DNA of 64,000 nucleotides from Salinicoccus halodurans (GTDB lineage: Bacteria; Bacillota; Bacilli; Staphylococcales; Salinicoccaceae). The stretch is taken from contig NZ_FOTB01000001.1 of the NCBI RefSeq assembly GCF_900114445.1, positions 182,937-246,936 of the forward strand, written 5' to 3'. This document shows, piece by piece, positions 1-8,932 of the stretch. Positions within the stretch are counted from its first letter, which is position 1. Each line of letters begins with the position of its first letter. The notes beneath the pieces were generated by a model. It saw only the letters and a program-made list of their open reading frames with translations, made no database searches and was not told where the DNA came from. A program made the position numbers and the translations under genes.

Positions 1-1299
1 CTTTTCCGGCAGCTGGATTTCCGTCGATGCGATATAATTGCCCTCCTTATCCTGTTCGATGGAAGCAAGATCTGTCGAGTAGACCTGGCCGTCTTCTTCG
101 CCCTCAACGACGAAGTCCGCAGTGACACCGATGATTTCACTCTCATCGGCTGCGGTCACTTCAATGCTTGCAGCGTCCCCGGCCTGATAGGATTCTTCAT
201 CTGCACTGACATCCACCAGCTCAGGCGGGGCGGTTTCTGCTGCATCTTCATTCATGATATCGAAGAAAACACCGAAATCATACTGGTTGAAGTAGCTTTC
301 GTTCCCCTGTACATCGGATATACCGACAAAGTTCAGACCGTAAGTGGCATTCGGGACATCTTCACCGATGGTGAATGTACCGACCCCGACATAATTTCCC
401 AGCGGATTTTGAGTGATATAAATGTTATCCAGACGGTACGGATCGTTTTCAGGTGAACCGTTCGCATCTGCGAAAGCTCCCCACATCTGACTGATTTCAC
501 TTTCATCCTCTGCTTCCACCGTGACAGTCACCGTTTCACCCGGTGCATAGACATCCTTGTCCGTATACATTGTGACGAGGTTCGGCGGCGTAGTATCTTC
601 AGGCACCGGACTGACAACTTCGAAGCCGGTGTTGAAATTCATGTTTTCATTGGAAATCGTATTGTAGCTGCCCGCCTGGTCGGCAAGTGTCACACCTGTC
701 AACGAATAAGTCGCATCCCCGAGATCGTCAGGCAGCTGGTATGTAGCAACCGCACTGAAATTGCCATTCCCGTAATCTGTAATGTCAAAGCTTGAGATAT
801 CAATCGCAGCAGTCCCGGAGCTGGAAGAACGCTCGAAAGTGGCAGTGGCCCCGCTGAGTACAGAACCGCTTGTCCCTTCAATCGTCACCGTTACAAGGTC
901 CCCGGGTTCGAATGATTGTCCCGATACGGAAACATTATTTATATAGGGGGAATTAACACCCGTGCCAGCTGTGTTCTCTTCCTCTGCCGGTACTTCGGTG
1001 GATGCTTCAGGATAGCTCTCTCCGCCGTCCGCAGGCACTTCTTCTTCGGCAGGGATTTCATTCGAAGGCACTTCCTCAGACTGTCCGCCGCCCGCAGGCA
1101 CTTCTTCTGTGGAAGGCACTTCCCCCGCGGATGGATTTTGATTTGTGCCATCATTCGCTGGCGTAAATTCCTGGGATGTATTTCCTTCAGGTGGCACTTC
1201 AGTCGTTGCCAGAGCATCGTTCTGAGGGATAAAAAGCGCAAGGGCCAATGCAGCCATCAACAAGTTATGTTTTCTCGATTTGAAATTTACTTTATCCAA
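1..1299 (-). CDS. Secreted Ig-like surface protein, 3' end beyond window
   Basis: The frame is open without a stop from a TTG at 1297-1299 to the window edge (433 codons), so the C-terminus is missing. GGAGGCG lies just upstream of the TTG, which I take as the start. The protein opens with a basic, then hydrophobic signal peptide (LLMAALALALFIP) ending near an ALA cleavage motif. A Pro/Glu-rich linker of EVPA/EVPS-type repeats follows at about residues 33-110. Then come three related beta-sandwich-like units of about 100 residues, each opening with a pattern like FEPGDLVTVTIEG or YAPGETVTVTVEA and closing with YGLNFVGISD-like text. This resembles bacterial Ig-like modules of cell-wall proteins. 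The anchor or catalytic domain cannot be seen, so the role (adhesin, wall hydrolase, S-layer) is open. Confidence 0.75.
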   Translation of the reverse strand, partial: MDKVNFKSRKHNLLMAALALALFIPQNDALATTEVPPEGNTSQEFTPANDGTNQNPSAGEVPSTEEVPAGGGQSEEVPSNEIPAEEEVPADGGESYPEASTEVPAEEENTAGTGVNSPYINNVSVSGQSFEPGDLVTVTIEGTSGSVLSGATATFERSSSSGTAAIDISSFDITDYGNGNFSAVATYQLPDDLGDATYSLTGVTLADQAGSYNTISNENMNFNTGFEVVSPVPEDTTPPNLVTMYTDKDVYAPGETVTVTVEAEDESEISQMWGAFADANGSPENDPYRLDNIYITQNPLGNYVGVGTFTIGEDVPNATYGLNFVGISDVQGNESYFNQYDFGVFFDIMNEDAAETAPPELVDVSADEESYQAGDAASIEVTAADESEIIGVTADFVVEGEEDGQVYSTDLASIEQDKEGNYIASTEIQLPEK

Positions 1300-1461
1300 A
1301 AGAACGCCTCCTTAATCTTATGTGTAATGTATATTATTATTCCATTAAATGCATGCTTAATCAATATAATTTACACAATTTTGACAAAATTTTCTTGATA
1401 TATCGCTTTTATTTCCTATTTGGCATGGAAACAGTATCCTTTAATGGAAAGGGGGATGACG

Positions 1462-1986
1462 ATGAATATTAATGAAGAATATTTAAAGATAGCAATCAGG
1501 AAGTTTAAGGACGTAAAAGAACTTGGTGACAAAACCATACAACAGCTGGATACGGAGGCCTTGCACTGGACATATAATGAAGCCACGAACAGCATCGCCA
1601 TGATCGTCAAACATATGAGGGGCAACATGATTTCCAGATGGACTGATATATTCACTTCTGATGGTGAAAAATCCGACAGACACCGCGACTCGGAATTCGA
1701 AGATCCACCGGAAACATACGCTGAAATAGTGGAAGCCTGGAACACGGGGTGGCGGGTTTTATTCGATACACTGGAAAGTTTATCCGGTGATGACCTTCTG
1801 AAGACAGTTGAGATACGCGGCGCGGAACACACTGTCATTGAGGCAATCGAACGCCAGATATCACACTACTCCTATCACGTCGGACAAATGGTCTTTACAG
1901 GGAAGCAGATAAAGGGGCATGACTGGCGAACACTCAGCATACCGAAAGGCCGGTCGGAACAATATTTGAAAAGGGGACGGGAATGA
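1462..1986 (+). CDS. DinB-superfamily protein (DUF1572 type)
   Basis: This 174-residue protein matches the DUF1572 branch of the DinB/YfiT four-helix-bundle superfamily. The typical text [19 protein letters not shown] and HYSYHVGQM is present; the histidines in KHM and SHYSYH are the expected metal ligands. DinB-fold proteins are often bacillithiol- or mycothiol-dependent thiol transferases. That would fit the neighbouring fosB, whose start overlaps this stop by ATGA, indicating translational coupling. I chose ATG 1462 because GGGGG at 1451-1455 sits six bases upstream, while ATG 1456 abuts that ribosome site. Biochemical role is inferred only. Confidence 0.8.
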   Translation: MNINEEYLKIAIRKFKDVKELGDKTIQQLDTEALHWTYNEATNSIAMIVKHMRGNMISRWTDIFTSDGEKSDRHRDSEFEDPPETYAEIVEAWNTGWRVLFDTLESLSGDDLLKTVEIRGAEHTVIEAIERQISHYSYHVGQMVFTGKQIKGHDWRTLSIPKGRSEQYLKRGRE

Positions 1987-2408
1987 TGAAAATCGGGAGT
2001 ATCAATCATCTGCTGTTCTCTGTTTCTGATTTGGAGAAATCGATTCAATTCTATCAGGATGTCTTTGATGCTGAGCTGAAGGTGAAAGGAAGGACGACTG
2101 CATATTTTGAACTGAATGGATATTGGCTTGCGTTGAACGAGGAAGCGGATATTCCCAGGAATGAGATTTCACACTCATATACGCATATCGCTTTTTCATT
2201 AGAAGATGATGACTTTGGAGAAATGTATGAAAAACTGGAGAGACTTGGTGTAAACATTCTGAAGGGAAGGAAGCGGGACACGCGGGATGGTCAATCCATT
2301 TATTTCACAGATCCCGACGGTCATAAGTTCGAATTCCATACAGCTACACTTGCCGACAGACTGGCTTATTATAAGGAAGAGAAGGGACATATGGAATTTT
2401 ACGAATAA
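1983..2408 (+). CDS. fosB: Metallothiol transferase FosB (fosfomycin resistance)
   Basis: This 141-residue single-domain glyoxalase-fold enzyme aligns with Staphylococcus and Bacillus FosB along its whole length. Landmarks are [18 protein letters not shown] near the start, YTHIAFSLE in the middle and [14 protein letters not shown] near the end. Expected metal ligands are His9, His68 and Glu117. FosB adds bacillithiol (or cysteine) to fosfomycin and opens its epoxide in the cytoplasm. It overlaps the DinB-fold gene by four bases (ATGA), so the two are probably one operon. Chromosomal fosB is common in this family of organisms, so it need not reflect recent transfer. Confidence 0.9.
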   Translation: MMKIGSINHLLFSVSDLEKSIQFYQDVFDAELKVKGRTTAYFELNGYWLALNEEADIPRNEISHSYTHIAFSLEDDDFGEMYEKLERLGVNILKGRKRDTRDGQSIYFTDPDGHKFEFHTATLADRLAYYKEEKGHMEFYE

Positions 2409-2411
2409 AAA

Positions 2412-2437
2412 CAGGCTGCCCGGATTCAGGCAGCCTG
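2412..2437 (-). terminator. Intrinsic terminator between fosB and isaB-like gene
   Basis: CAGGCTGCC and GGCAGCCTG form a 9-bp stem with an eight-base loop. On the minus strand it is followed by a T-rich run, so it ends the IsaB-like gene; it may also stop fosB transcripts. Confidence 0.8.
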
Positions 2438-2451
2438 CTGTAGTGCGTCGC

Positions 2452-3012
2452 TTATGAGTGGCTCATCAGATCGCCGCCGTAGCGGACTTCCACTACCCAG
2501 CCATCGTGTGTGATGAACTGAAGGTTCTGATCTTCGATCTGATAGTAGTAATATGCTGTTTCATCCGGGTTTGATGGTGCTGTATTTTCTGTTTCACCAT
2601 ATGCGTTGAATAATTCCGCTGTGCTCACTTCACCTTTTTGGATTGGGAAGCTTAAACCGAAAACCGTACCGTCTTCACCCTGCATAATCTGCTGGTCATA
2701 CACTTGGAACAAGCTGTGATTTGCACCATGTTCTTCAAACGCTTCCGTACTGCCGTCGATCGTGTATCCGTTAATAGTGAAGTTCTGATAGGCAACTGCA
2801 TCTATGAATGTCTGATCCAGGAAGAAGTCGCCCTGGCTGTTTTCCAAGCCGGTATAACCGTTATATTCATACCAGGGTTCTACAGCCTGCTCCATTTCCA
2901 TGTCCTCTGCCTGTGCTTCGTTGTTTGCCAATTGATCCGCTACTGCCGTCCCGCCGAGTAATACGCCGACTGCCAGTGTACCTGAAGACAAAATGCGTGG
3001 TAATTTACGCAT
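2452..3012 (-). CDS. IsaB-like secreted protein
   Basis: The protein of 186 residues has a signal peptide (basic MRKLPR, hydrophobic core, cleavage near AQA) and then a mature region resembling immunodominant staphylococcal antigen B. The shared pattern is WYEYNGY, FFLDQTFIDAVAYQNFTING, an AYG motif, YYYYQIEDQ and a final VVEVRYGG. IsaB is an extracellular nucleic-acid-binding protein in S. aureus; binding here is inferred from similarity. ATG at 3012 is chosen over 3027 because GGAGGG lies seven bases upstream of it. It stands alone between convergent fosB and the divergent VOC gene. Confidence 0.75.
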   Translation of the reverse strand: MRKLPRILSSGTLAVGVLLGGTAVADQLANNEAQAEDMEMEQAVEPWYEYNGYTGLENSQGDFFLDQTFIDAVAYQNFTINGYTIDGSTEAFEEHGANHSLFQVYDQQIMQGEDGTVFGLSFPIQKGEVSTAELFNAYGETENTAPSNPDETAYYYYQIEDQNLQFITHDGWVVEVRYGGDLMSHS

Positions 3013-3296
3013 TTCAAATCCCTCCATTATTTTGATGCGTTATTGGCAAAACTCCATTACAAGTACAGAGTAACATGAACATAATTTTTAGTAAAATCAT
3101 ATAATTCAGAAATAAATTATATTAAATGAATTGGAATTTCAATAAAGATATTATCATCTGTGATGTGAAATTACGGGTATAGATATGAATGAACGGAGAA
3201 GAATGAACTATAGGAGAGAGTTTTCACAATGATATGGTATAGTGTGAGTGTAAAATAACTCTGAATCCATGATTCATAAACAAAGGGGAGATCAGG

Positions 3297-3728
3297 ATGA
3301 ACAGGATAAACATCATCACACTCGGTACAAAGGACATTGGCGCAGCGCTTGAATTCTACAAAGATATGGGATTTGAAGCGACAGTCGTCGGAGATGAAAA
3401 AGTGCCTGAAATTGCATTCTTCCGGATCAATGGCTCGAAGCTTGCGCTCTTTCCGATGGAGAAACTCGCCCGGGAAGCCGGAAGCGACCCTTCATTTGCA
3501 GAAGGGGGATTCAATGGAATTACCCTTGCCTATAATGCGAGGTCTGAAGGGGAAGTGGACCAGATTTTAAAAGATGCCGAAGCATTCGGCGGTAAGGTGA
3601 CAAGCGGAGCCAAAACTACCGAATGGGGCGGCTACGGCGGTTACTTTACCGATCTTGACGGCTACCACTGGGAAGTGGCTTTCGGCCCCGACTGGGAATT
3701 CGATGACGAGGATATGCTGATCATTTAG
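3297..3728 (+). CDS. VOC (glyoxalase-fold) family protein
   Basis: This 143-residue protein has the paired beta-alpha-beta-beta-beta layout of the vicinal oxygen chelate superfamily: INIITLGTKDIGAALEFYKDMGF at the N-terminus and GGYGGYFTDLDGYHWEVAFGP at the C-terminus. GGGGAG is upstream of the ATG. The canonical first-module histidine is replaced (ITLGTKD), so metal coordination may differ from glyoxalase I or dioxygenases. The substrate cannot be predicted. It is monocistronic, with about 280 bp of AT-rich upstream sequence in which I see no firm promoter. Confidence 0.8.
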   Translation: MNRINIITLGTKDIGAALEFYKDMGFEATVVGDEKVPEIAFFRINGSKLALFPMEKLAREAGSDPSFAEGGFNGITLAYNARSEGEVDQILKDAEAFGGKVTSGAKTTEWGGYGGYFTDLDGYHWEVAFGPDWEFDDEDMLII

Positions 3729-3873
3729 AAAGAGGAAGACCTTCTGCGCGCATGATTTTTCCCTCCTTACATTGATGGATTTATATATTATCAGTTATTC
3801 CCCATTGCAATCTTGCATCAAACAAAGAATAATGGATATGATTAAATTATAGTGCATGATGGAGGTGTCAAGT

Positions 3874-4542
3874 ATGAGCAAGAAAGATACCCGGAGAGCA
3901 GTGGATGCATATTTTGATGATAAGCTGCATATTTCCGATGAGACAACAGAGGCCATACTGAATAAGAATGAGGAAGAAGGTCTGCAGTCGATCGAAGTTG
4001 CATCGGCCCACGGGAAAATGCTTTACCTGATGGCGAAGATGAGCGGAGCCAAAACGATACTGGAAATCGGTACACATGGAGGATACAGTACTGTGTGGCT
4101 TGCGCGTGCACTGCCGGAGGACGGGCGGCTGGCCACGTTTGAGGCAAAGCAGAAACATGCGCGGGTGGCCGAGGAAAATATCGCGGCAGCAGGATTCGCC
4201 GACAGAGTGGAGATTTTCGAAGGAGATGCCACAAAGACATTGCGCGTGTTGAAAAAGAGGGGCTTCGAGACATTTGATTTCATCTTCATCGATGCCAATA
4301 AAGACAATTATCCCGAATACCTTGAATGGGCCCTTGAACTCTCAAGGTCGGGAACAATCATCGTAGCGGACAACATCGTCAGAAAAGGGCGGATCATCGA
4401 AGAGGACACCGAAAGGAAGAACATCCCTCATCTGAGGAAATTCATCGATCTGCTGTCGGAGGATGACCGTGTCGAAGCCACCGCCGTGCAGACAGTCGGT
4501 GCAAAAGGATATGACGGATTCCTACTGGGAATCGTCAAATAG
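3874..4542 (+). CDS. Class I SAM-dependent O-methyltransferase
   Basis: The 222-residue product belongs to the catechol/caffeoyl-CoA O-methyltransferase-like family. The SAM motif I is ILEIGTHGGYSTVWLA, followed by ATFEAKQKHARVAEENI, FDFIFIDANKDNY with its metal-binding Asp, and IVADNIVRKG. ATG 3874 is preceded seven bases upstream by GGAGGTG; the in-frame ATG at 3856 lies upstream of that site and is less likely. A terminator follows. The methyl acceptor is unknown; these enzymes commonly act on catechols or flavonoid-like phenols. Confidence 0.85.
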   Translation: MSKKDTRRAVDAYFDDKLHISDETTEAILNKNEEEGLQSIEVASAHGKMLYLMAKMSGAKTILEIGTHGGYSTVWLARALPEDGRLATFEAKQKHARVAEENIAAAGFADRVEIFEGDATKTLRVLKKRGFETFDFIFIDANKDNYPEYLEWALELSRSGTIIVADNIVRKGRIIEEDTERKNIPHLRKFIDLLSEDDRVEATAVQTVGAKGYDGFLLGIVK

Positions 4543-4561
4543 ACAGAGAACTTATTGATGA

Positions 4562-4585
4562 AGACGGCTTAAGGCTGTCTTTTTT
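4562..4585 (+). terminator. Terminator of methyltransferase gene
   Basis: AGACGGC and GGCTGTCT form a short GU-containing hairpin around TTAA, immediately followed by a T6 run. Confidence 0.65.
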
Positions 4586-4606
4586 AGTTTTTCAGACAAT
4601 GAAAAC

Positions 4607-4626
4607 CCCGGCATTCATATGCCGGG
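4607..4626 (-). terminator. Terminator of aldehyde dehydrogenase gene
   Basis: CCCGGCAT and ATGCCGGG form an 8-bp stem about a dozen bases past the aldehyde dehydrogenase stop. An AAAA run on the + strand gives the minus-strand U tract. Confidence 0.75.
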
Positions 4627-4637
4627 ATTTTCTTTAT

Positions 4638-6125
4638 CTATTGTGGAATATTCGGCAGATCTTTTGTGGCAGGGATATTGATGACATGTGAATCTACATA
4701 TTCCAGCATGCCTTCCTCACCATATTCACGGCCGATGCCGGATTGTTTTACGCCGCCGAATGGGAAGCGGATATCAAGACCCTGTATGGCCGCTGTATTG
4801 ACCATTGTCACACCGGCTTCAATGTGTCTGGAAACTTCGATGGCATGATCTTCTTCGCCCCAGACTGAACTTGTAAGGCCGAGTTCGCTGTCATTCGCAA
4901 GTTCGATGGCCTGTGCGTCATCTTTGAATTTGAGGATGGGCACTGTCGGGCCGAACTGTTCTTCGGCAACAATGCGTGAATCATAGTCGGCACCGAGAAC
5001 GATGGTCGGGTACATGAAGTATCCTTTTTCAAAGAATTCTTCATCATCCACTTTCCCGAGCTGTTTGATTTCATATCCCTGTTTTTTGGAATCATCGAGC
5101 AGACTCTGGACGAATTCAAGCTGGTTTTTATTGTTCACGGGGCCGACCGTCGTTTCTTTTTTCGTCGGGTCTCCGATCCTCAGCCATTTATTCGCCGCTT
5201 CGATATATTTCTCGATAAACTGATCATAGATGGATTCATGGACATACATGCGTTTGGCAATCATGCAGATCTGTCCGCCTGTCAGGAAGTTGGAGATGAC
5301 GACACGGCGCATCGCCGCTTCATCGTTGACATCGAAGTCATCGAGGAAGATGGCCGGATCATTGCCGCCGAGTTCGAGTGTTACATTTTTGATTGTTTCA
5401 GCTGCAGCTTTCATGATGTGCTTGCCTGTATTCGTACCGCCGGTAAAGGCGATTTTGCGCACTTTATCGTTGGAGGTCAGTTCAATGCCGACATCTGCAT
5501 CCCCGTGGACAATATTCAGCACACCTGCCGGGAATTCTTCTGCAATCATGTGTGTCACTTCGGTTACTGTCAGCGGTGCCATCGGACTCGGCTTCAGCAC
5601 CATCGTATTGCCGGCAAGCAGAGCCGGTGCAATCTTTTCTGTCGACAGTGCGAGCGGATAGTTCCACGGGCTGATGGCGGATACTACGCCGATCGGTTCA
5701 TGGCGCAGCACATTTTTACCGCGCTCATCTTCGTTGATTTCCTCTTTGTATACCCGTTCGGCATTTTCGGCTGCATATTCCATGAACATGATGGAAACAG
5801 TCAGTTCACCTTCGGCATCATAGAGCGGCTTGCCGTGTTCACGGGAAAGGAGTTCAGCGAGATTATGCTGATTATCCTTGATCTTCTGTATGCCTTTCTT
5901 CATCCGTTCAATGCGGTCCTTCATTTCAGTCTTTCTCCATGCACCGAACGCAGCATCTGCTGCATCAATTGCACGCCTGGCATCCTCGACCGTGTTGAGC
6001 GGCCAGTAGCCCGCCGTCTCATCTGTTTTCGCCGGATTCACACGGGGTTCGTGCTCCCCGGATTTATATACTTCACCATTAATATATGCTTCTACTGTAT
6101 GTGGTTCATTGTTTGTTGCACCCAT
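4638..6125 (-). CDS. NAD(P)-dependent aldehyde dehydrogenase
   Basis: This is a full-length 495-residue ALDH-superfamily enzyme. Visible motifs are SPWNYPLAL with Asn155, the FTGGTNTGK cofactor loop, LELGGNDP with general base Glu251, and GGQICMIAKR with nucleophile Cys287. The shape is closest to succinate-semialdehyde or generic betaine/lactaldehyde-type dehydrogenases; the aldehyde is not predictable. AAGGAG lies 12 bases before the ATG. It is a single-gene unit with its own terminator. Confidence 0.88.
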   Translation of the reverse strand: MGATNNEPHTVEAYINGEVYKSGEHEPRVNPAKTDETAGYWPLNTVEDARRAIDAADAAFGAWRKTEMKDRIERMKKGIQKIKDNQHNLAELLSREHGKPLYDAEGELTVSIMFMEYAAENAERVYKEEINEDERGKNVLRHEPIGVVSAISPWNYPLALSTEKIAPALLAGNTMVLKPSPMAPLTVTEVTHMIAEEFPAGVLNIVHGDADVGIELTSNDKVRKIAFTGGTNTGKHIMKAAAETIKNVTLELGGNDPAIFLDDFDVNDEAAMRRVVISNFLTGGQICMIAKRMYVHESIYDQFIEKYIEAANKWLRIGDPTKKETTVGPVNNKNQLEFVQSLLDDSKKQGYEIKQLGKVDDEEFFEKGYFMYPTIVLGADYDSRIVAEEQFGPTVPILKFKDDAQAIELANDSELGLTSSVWGEEDHAIEVSRHIEAGVTMVNTAAIQGLDIRFPFGGVKQSGIGREYGEEGMLEYVDSHVINIPATKDLPNIPQ

Positions 6126-6327
6126 AATAAAAATGTCTCCTTATATATTAATTATCCAGTAAATATATTCCCATTGCATATATGAATAAACATTGCGGTC
6201 ATTCCTGTAACAGTGTCTGTTGTTTGATATTAAGGTTTGAGGGAAGATGTAGTTTTCATTATGCAGAATAGCGGGTTAGTTTTTTGAAGCGGCTTTACGT
6301 GTAGATTGTTACTGATAGTATCAGGGA

Positions 6328-6363
6328 ATCCCTTTGGGTATAATATACCAAAGGGATATTTTT
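6328..6363 (+). terminator. Strong hairpin plus T run in front of the decayed DUF998 locus
   Basis: ATCCCTTTGG and CCAAAGGGAT form a 10-bp stem that extends inward through GTATA/TATAC and is followed by ATTTTT. It lies only about 15 bases before the putative GTG start at 6378. It could be an upstream terminator, a leader attenuator or a surviving terminator of a lost gene. Confidence 0.6.
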
Positions 6364-6377
6364 ATGGAGGAGATGCC

Positions 6378-7208
6378 GTGATCCAATATTATATGGTTGC
6401 ATTGATCTTGATTGTGCCTGCCGCTTATTTCATAGTGAAACAGAAAAGTCGAATTTCGAAAAGAATGGGATTTTAAGCTGGATTCTGTTGGTTTTTTATT
6501 TCCCGGCGGAGGTTCTTGCGATATCCGGCACGACATCTGCGTATAACTTCATGATGCAGCCCATGAGCGATCTCGGTGTCACGGAGTGCATGGCGCATGC
6601 GTACAGTCTGGCACCGTATCATATTTGTTCACCGTTAAGCGGATTGATGAATATCACCTTCATCATTACGGGGGTTCTGATCACTTTAGGCGCAATCCTC
6701 CTGCACCGGTTTTGGGGGGACAGTGGCCGGACGGGGACTGCGACTGGCATGTGGATCCTGTACGGGCTGGGGTACAGCGTTTCAGGCATCTATCCTGCGG
6801 ACATCAATTTTTGGATATATACAGTTTTTTTCACTGCCAGGCATGTTTCTGCAGATACCGGCAATGCTCATCATTGCAAAAGCTGTCAGGAACAGAATGC
6901 CGAAACTCGCAGTCTGGACGTACATTTGCATGGGCTTATCCGCTTTAAGCCTGATTGTGCTGGTCATCGGGATTTGCACCGGGATTGATGCAGCGCCTGC
7001 TATATGGATCCGTGTGGCTCTGGATGGCTGTGTCGGCGTTTATTTTATGGAAGGGGGAATAGATAAATGCTATGTCATGGGATTTGATCCGGGGGTCAAT
7101 TTCGTATCTGCATACTATCCTGAAACCAGGGTGAAAGCAGCAGTATGTTCAAATCATGAGGACGGGGCATATGAGGTTTTATCAGCAATAGAAGAAGCGC
7201 TTGAATAA
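6378..7208 (+). pseudogene. Decayed DUF998-type membrane protein joined to a hydrolase-like tail
   Basis: A GTG at 6378 behind GGAGGAG starts a membrane segment that stops after 32 codons. The reading continues in another frame from about 6467 (GILSWILLVFYFP) with DUF998 hallmarks, namely MQPMSDLG, GLMNITFIITGVL and GIYPAD. It then returns to the first frame near a T7 tract at about 6825 (MFLQIPAMLIIAKAV). At least two frameshifts are therefore present. From about 7048 the text changes to GGIDKCYVMGFDPGVN, YYPETRVKAAVCSN and a final AIEEALE. That resembles the C-terminus of serine beta-lactamase-family hydrolases (HGG-GF-PE-V-LSN pattern). The locus looks like the deletion-fused remains of two genes. 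Confidence 0.65.
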
Positions 7209-7244
7209 GGGAAGTAACATCAGTAAACAGGGGATGGGAATCGA

Positions 7245-7997
7245 ATGCAATTATACTATGAAGAAACCGGGGCCCAGGACGCACCGGTCATCGTGTTCAT
7301 ACACGGAATCGGTGCAGGCAGCTGGATGTGGTGGGAGCAGACAGAGGAATTCGAAGATTACAGATGCATAAATGTTGATCTGCCCGGGCACGGGAATAGT
7401 GTGGATGTGCCCTGGGTGTCAGTGGATGATACCGCAGGAAAAATCATTCAGCTGATTGAAGGGAACTTTCCGGGAGAGAGGGTGCATATCGTTGGCCTGT
7501 CACTCGGCGGCCATATGGTGATGGAGCTGATACTTAAATATCCCGGTATGTTCCAGAGTGCGTTCGTCAGCGGAATTACAACACGTCCTGCAATCAACTG
7601 GCTGACGGGTAAAATACAGATCTATATGTTTGAAAGGATGAAGAACAACCCGAAGGCAGTGGAGAGACTGGCAGAAGAGCGTTACCGGTTGGAGGGTGAA
7701 AGAAAAATCCAGTTCAAAAGAGACCTGGATAAAATGTCCATGGAGACGTACAGTGAAATCGTTGATGAGGTGCTGCGGTTCAAACTGCACGATGGATTCA
7801 GGACAGTGGATGTTCCGCTGATGGTAACTGCAGGCGAAGATGAATCTGCAATCATTAAAGAATCCGTGTTCGAAATACCAGAAATGATGCCCAATGCGTC
7901 AGGAAAGCTCATCCCGCAAGCGGGTCACGGCTGGAATGTGACGATGCCGAAAACTTTCAATAAAGAGTGCAGACATTGGATTGAAGCACATGCATAG
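7245..7997 (+). CDS. Alpha/beta hydrolase
   Basis: The 250-residue protein has the alpha/beta hydrolase fold: FIHGIGAGSWMW forms the oxyanion region, GLSLGG carries nucleophile Ser86, the TAGEDES turn supplies a likely acid, and AGHGW carries His228. A helical lid lies at about residues 115-175. No signal peptide is present, so it is cytoplasmic. It follows the decayed DUF998 locus by 36 bases with its own ribosome site. Substrate unknown; closest in style to carboxylesterases and MhpC-like enzymes. Confidence 0.8.
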   Translation: MQLYYEETGAQDAPVIVFIHGIGAGSWMWWEQTEEFEDYRCINVDLPGHGNSVDVPWVSVDDTAGKIIQLIEGNFPGERVHIVGLSLGGHMVMELILKYPGMFQSAFVSGITTRPAINWLTGKIQIYMFERMKNNPKAVERLAEERYRLEGERKIQFKRDLDKMSMETYSEIVDEVLRFKLHDGFRTVDVPLMVTAGEDESAIIKESVFEIPEMMPNASGKLIPQAGHGWNVTMPKTFNKECRHWIEAHA

Positions 7998-8003
7998 AAA
8001 AAA

Positions 8004-8042
8004 CGAAACGGACATTATGAACAGAGCATAATGTCCGTTTCG
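8004..8042 (-). terminator. Long perfect hairpin between hydrolase and gntR genes
   Basis: CGAAACGGACATTATG is perfectly repeated in inverse at 8027-8042 around a seven-base loop. A6 on the left gives the U tract for the minus-strand gntR transcript; it probably also stops the hydrolase transcript. Confidence 0.85.
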
Positions 8043-8094
8043 ACGTATGCTGGAGAGTTGATAGTCGTTCGAATCAAAAGTCTGTTCAAAATCC

Positions 8095-8838
8095 TCAGTC
8101 ATTAATCTCATCAAGTGCATTCAATATTTCTTTCTGTGCGCGTTTTCTGTGGGATTCCATCACGACCCTTGCGGCTTTTCCATCATGTGTACGGAGGCAC
8201 GCAATCATGGCTTTATGTTCAATGATGGACATTTCCGGCACAGGACGATGATTGATGGTGTACAACCGGGCTTTGTATAATTTATCCGAGTAGATATCGA
8301 GTACTTTATTCAAGCTGTCGTTTGTGGAAAACTCTATGATCTTATTGTGGAATTCATCATCGAGCTTTGCCCATTCCCTGAATTCCCTGTCAGCGAGCAC
8401 CTCTTCCTGCCGTACAACAAGTGCTTCGAGTTTATCTATTTCTTCATCATCTATGTGTTTAGCTGCAAGTTCTACCGCAAGGCCGTCGAGTGCCGCATTC
8501 ATCTGATAAATATCGCTCAGATCGTTTTTTTCGATCGGCTCTACATAAAATCCTTTTCTGGGTATGAGCTGCAATGCGCCTTCATTTTCAAGTCTTACCA
8601 GTGCTTCTCTCACCGGGGTGCGGCTCATTTCAAGTGTTTCTGCAACTTCCCGTTCAAGAATCGTTTTTCCTGGCGGCAGCACCAGATTCCGGATAGCCTG
8701 TCTGATGATGGCGTAAGCCCTTTGCGGGAATCTCATTGAATCCAGATTGTCCATGTTATTTACGAAAAGCTTCAGATTTTCCAATATTGCTTCATTTGTC
8801 AGTTCAGCTGCTGCTGAAGTTTTGCCACGTCGTGCCAT
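8095..8838 (-). CDS. GntR/FadR-family transcriptional regulator of the tartrate module
   Basis: The 247-residue protein has an N-terminal winged helix (about 35-105) with LEREVAETLEMSRTPVREAL and GALQLIPRKGFYV, followed by an all-helical FCD effector domain (about 115-240). FCD metal or effector ligands are suggested by the D-H-H pattern in LDDEFHNKI, IIEHKAMI and ESHRKRA. FCD regulators usually bind carboxylic or sugar acids. It lies next to the SLC13 gene and across from tartrate dehydrogenase, so it is the likely repressor that binds the duplicated site at 10688-10766. It may be co-transcribed with or separated from the transporter by the hairpin at 8897. Confidence 0.85.
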   Translation of the reverse strand: MARRGKTSAAAELTNEAILENLKLFVNNMDNLDSMRFPQRAYAIIRQAIRNLVLPPGKTILEREVAETLEMSRTPVREALVRLENEGALQLIPRKGFYVEPIEKNDLSDIYQMNAALDGLAVELAAKHIDDEEIDKLEALVVRQEEVLADREFREWAKLDDEFHNKIIEFSTNDSLNKVLDIYSDKLYKARLYTINHRPVPEMSIIEHKAMIACLRTHDGKAARVVMESHRKRAQKEILNALDEIND

Positions 8839-8896
8839 GGGATCATTCCTTTAAATAGAATATATTTCTGATTATACATTACATACAATAAAATTA

Positions 8897-8929
8897 ATAA
8901 GTCCAACCCCGAGTGTGGATCGGACTTAT
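8897..8929 (-). terminator. Hairpin between SLC13 gene and gntR
   Basis: ATAAGTCC and GGACTTAT form an 8-bp stem with partial inner pairing, just after the transporter stop on the minus strand and followed by TTAATTTTATT. It may be a leaky terminator ahead of gntR. Confidence 0.55.
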
Positions 8930-8932
8930 CAT

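Noticed and set aside
939-1241. 100-codon minus-strand frame within the first surface protein
   Set aside because: It is a shifted reading of the repetitive Pro/Glu linker; the open surface-protein frame has signal peptide and ribosome site.
5238-6185. 315-codon + strand frame opposite the aldehyde dehydrogenase
   Set aside because: It is antisense to a full-length gene with all catalytic motifs, has no ribosome site and reads as low-quality Cys/Phe/Ile-rich text.
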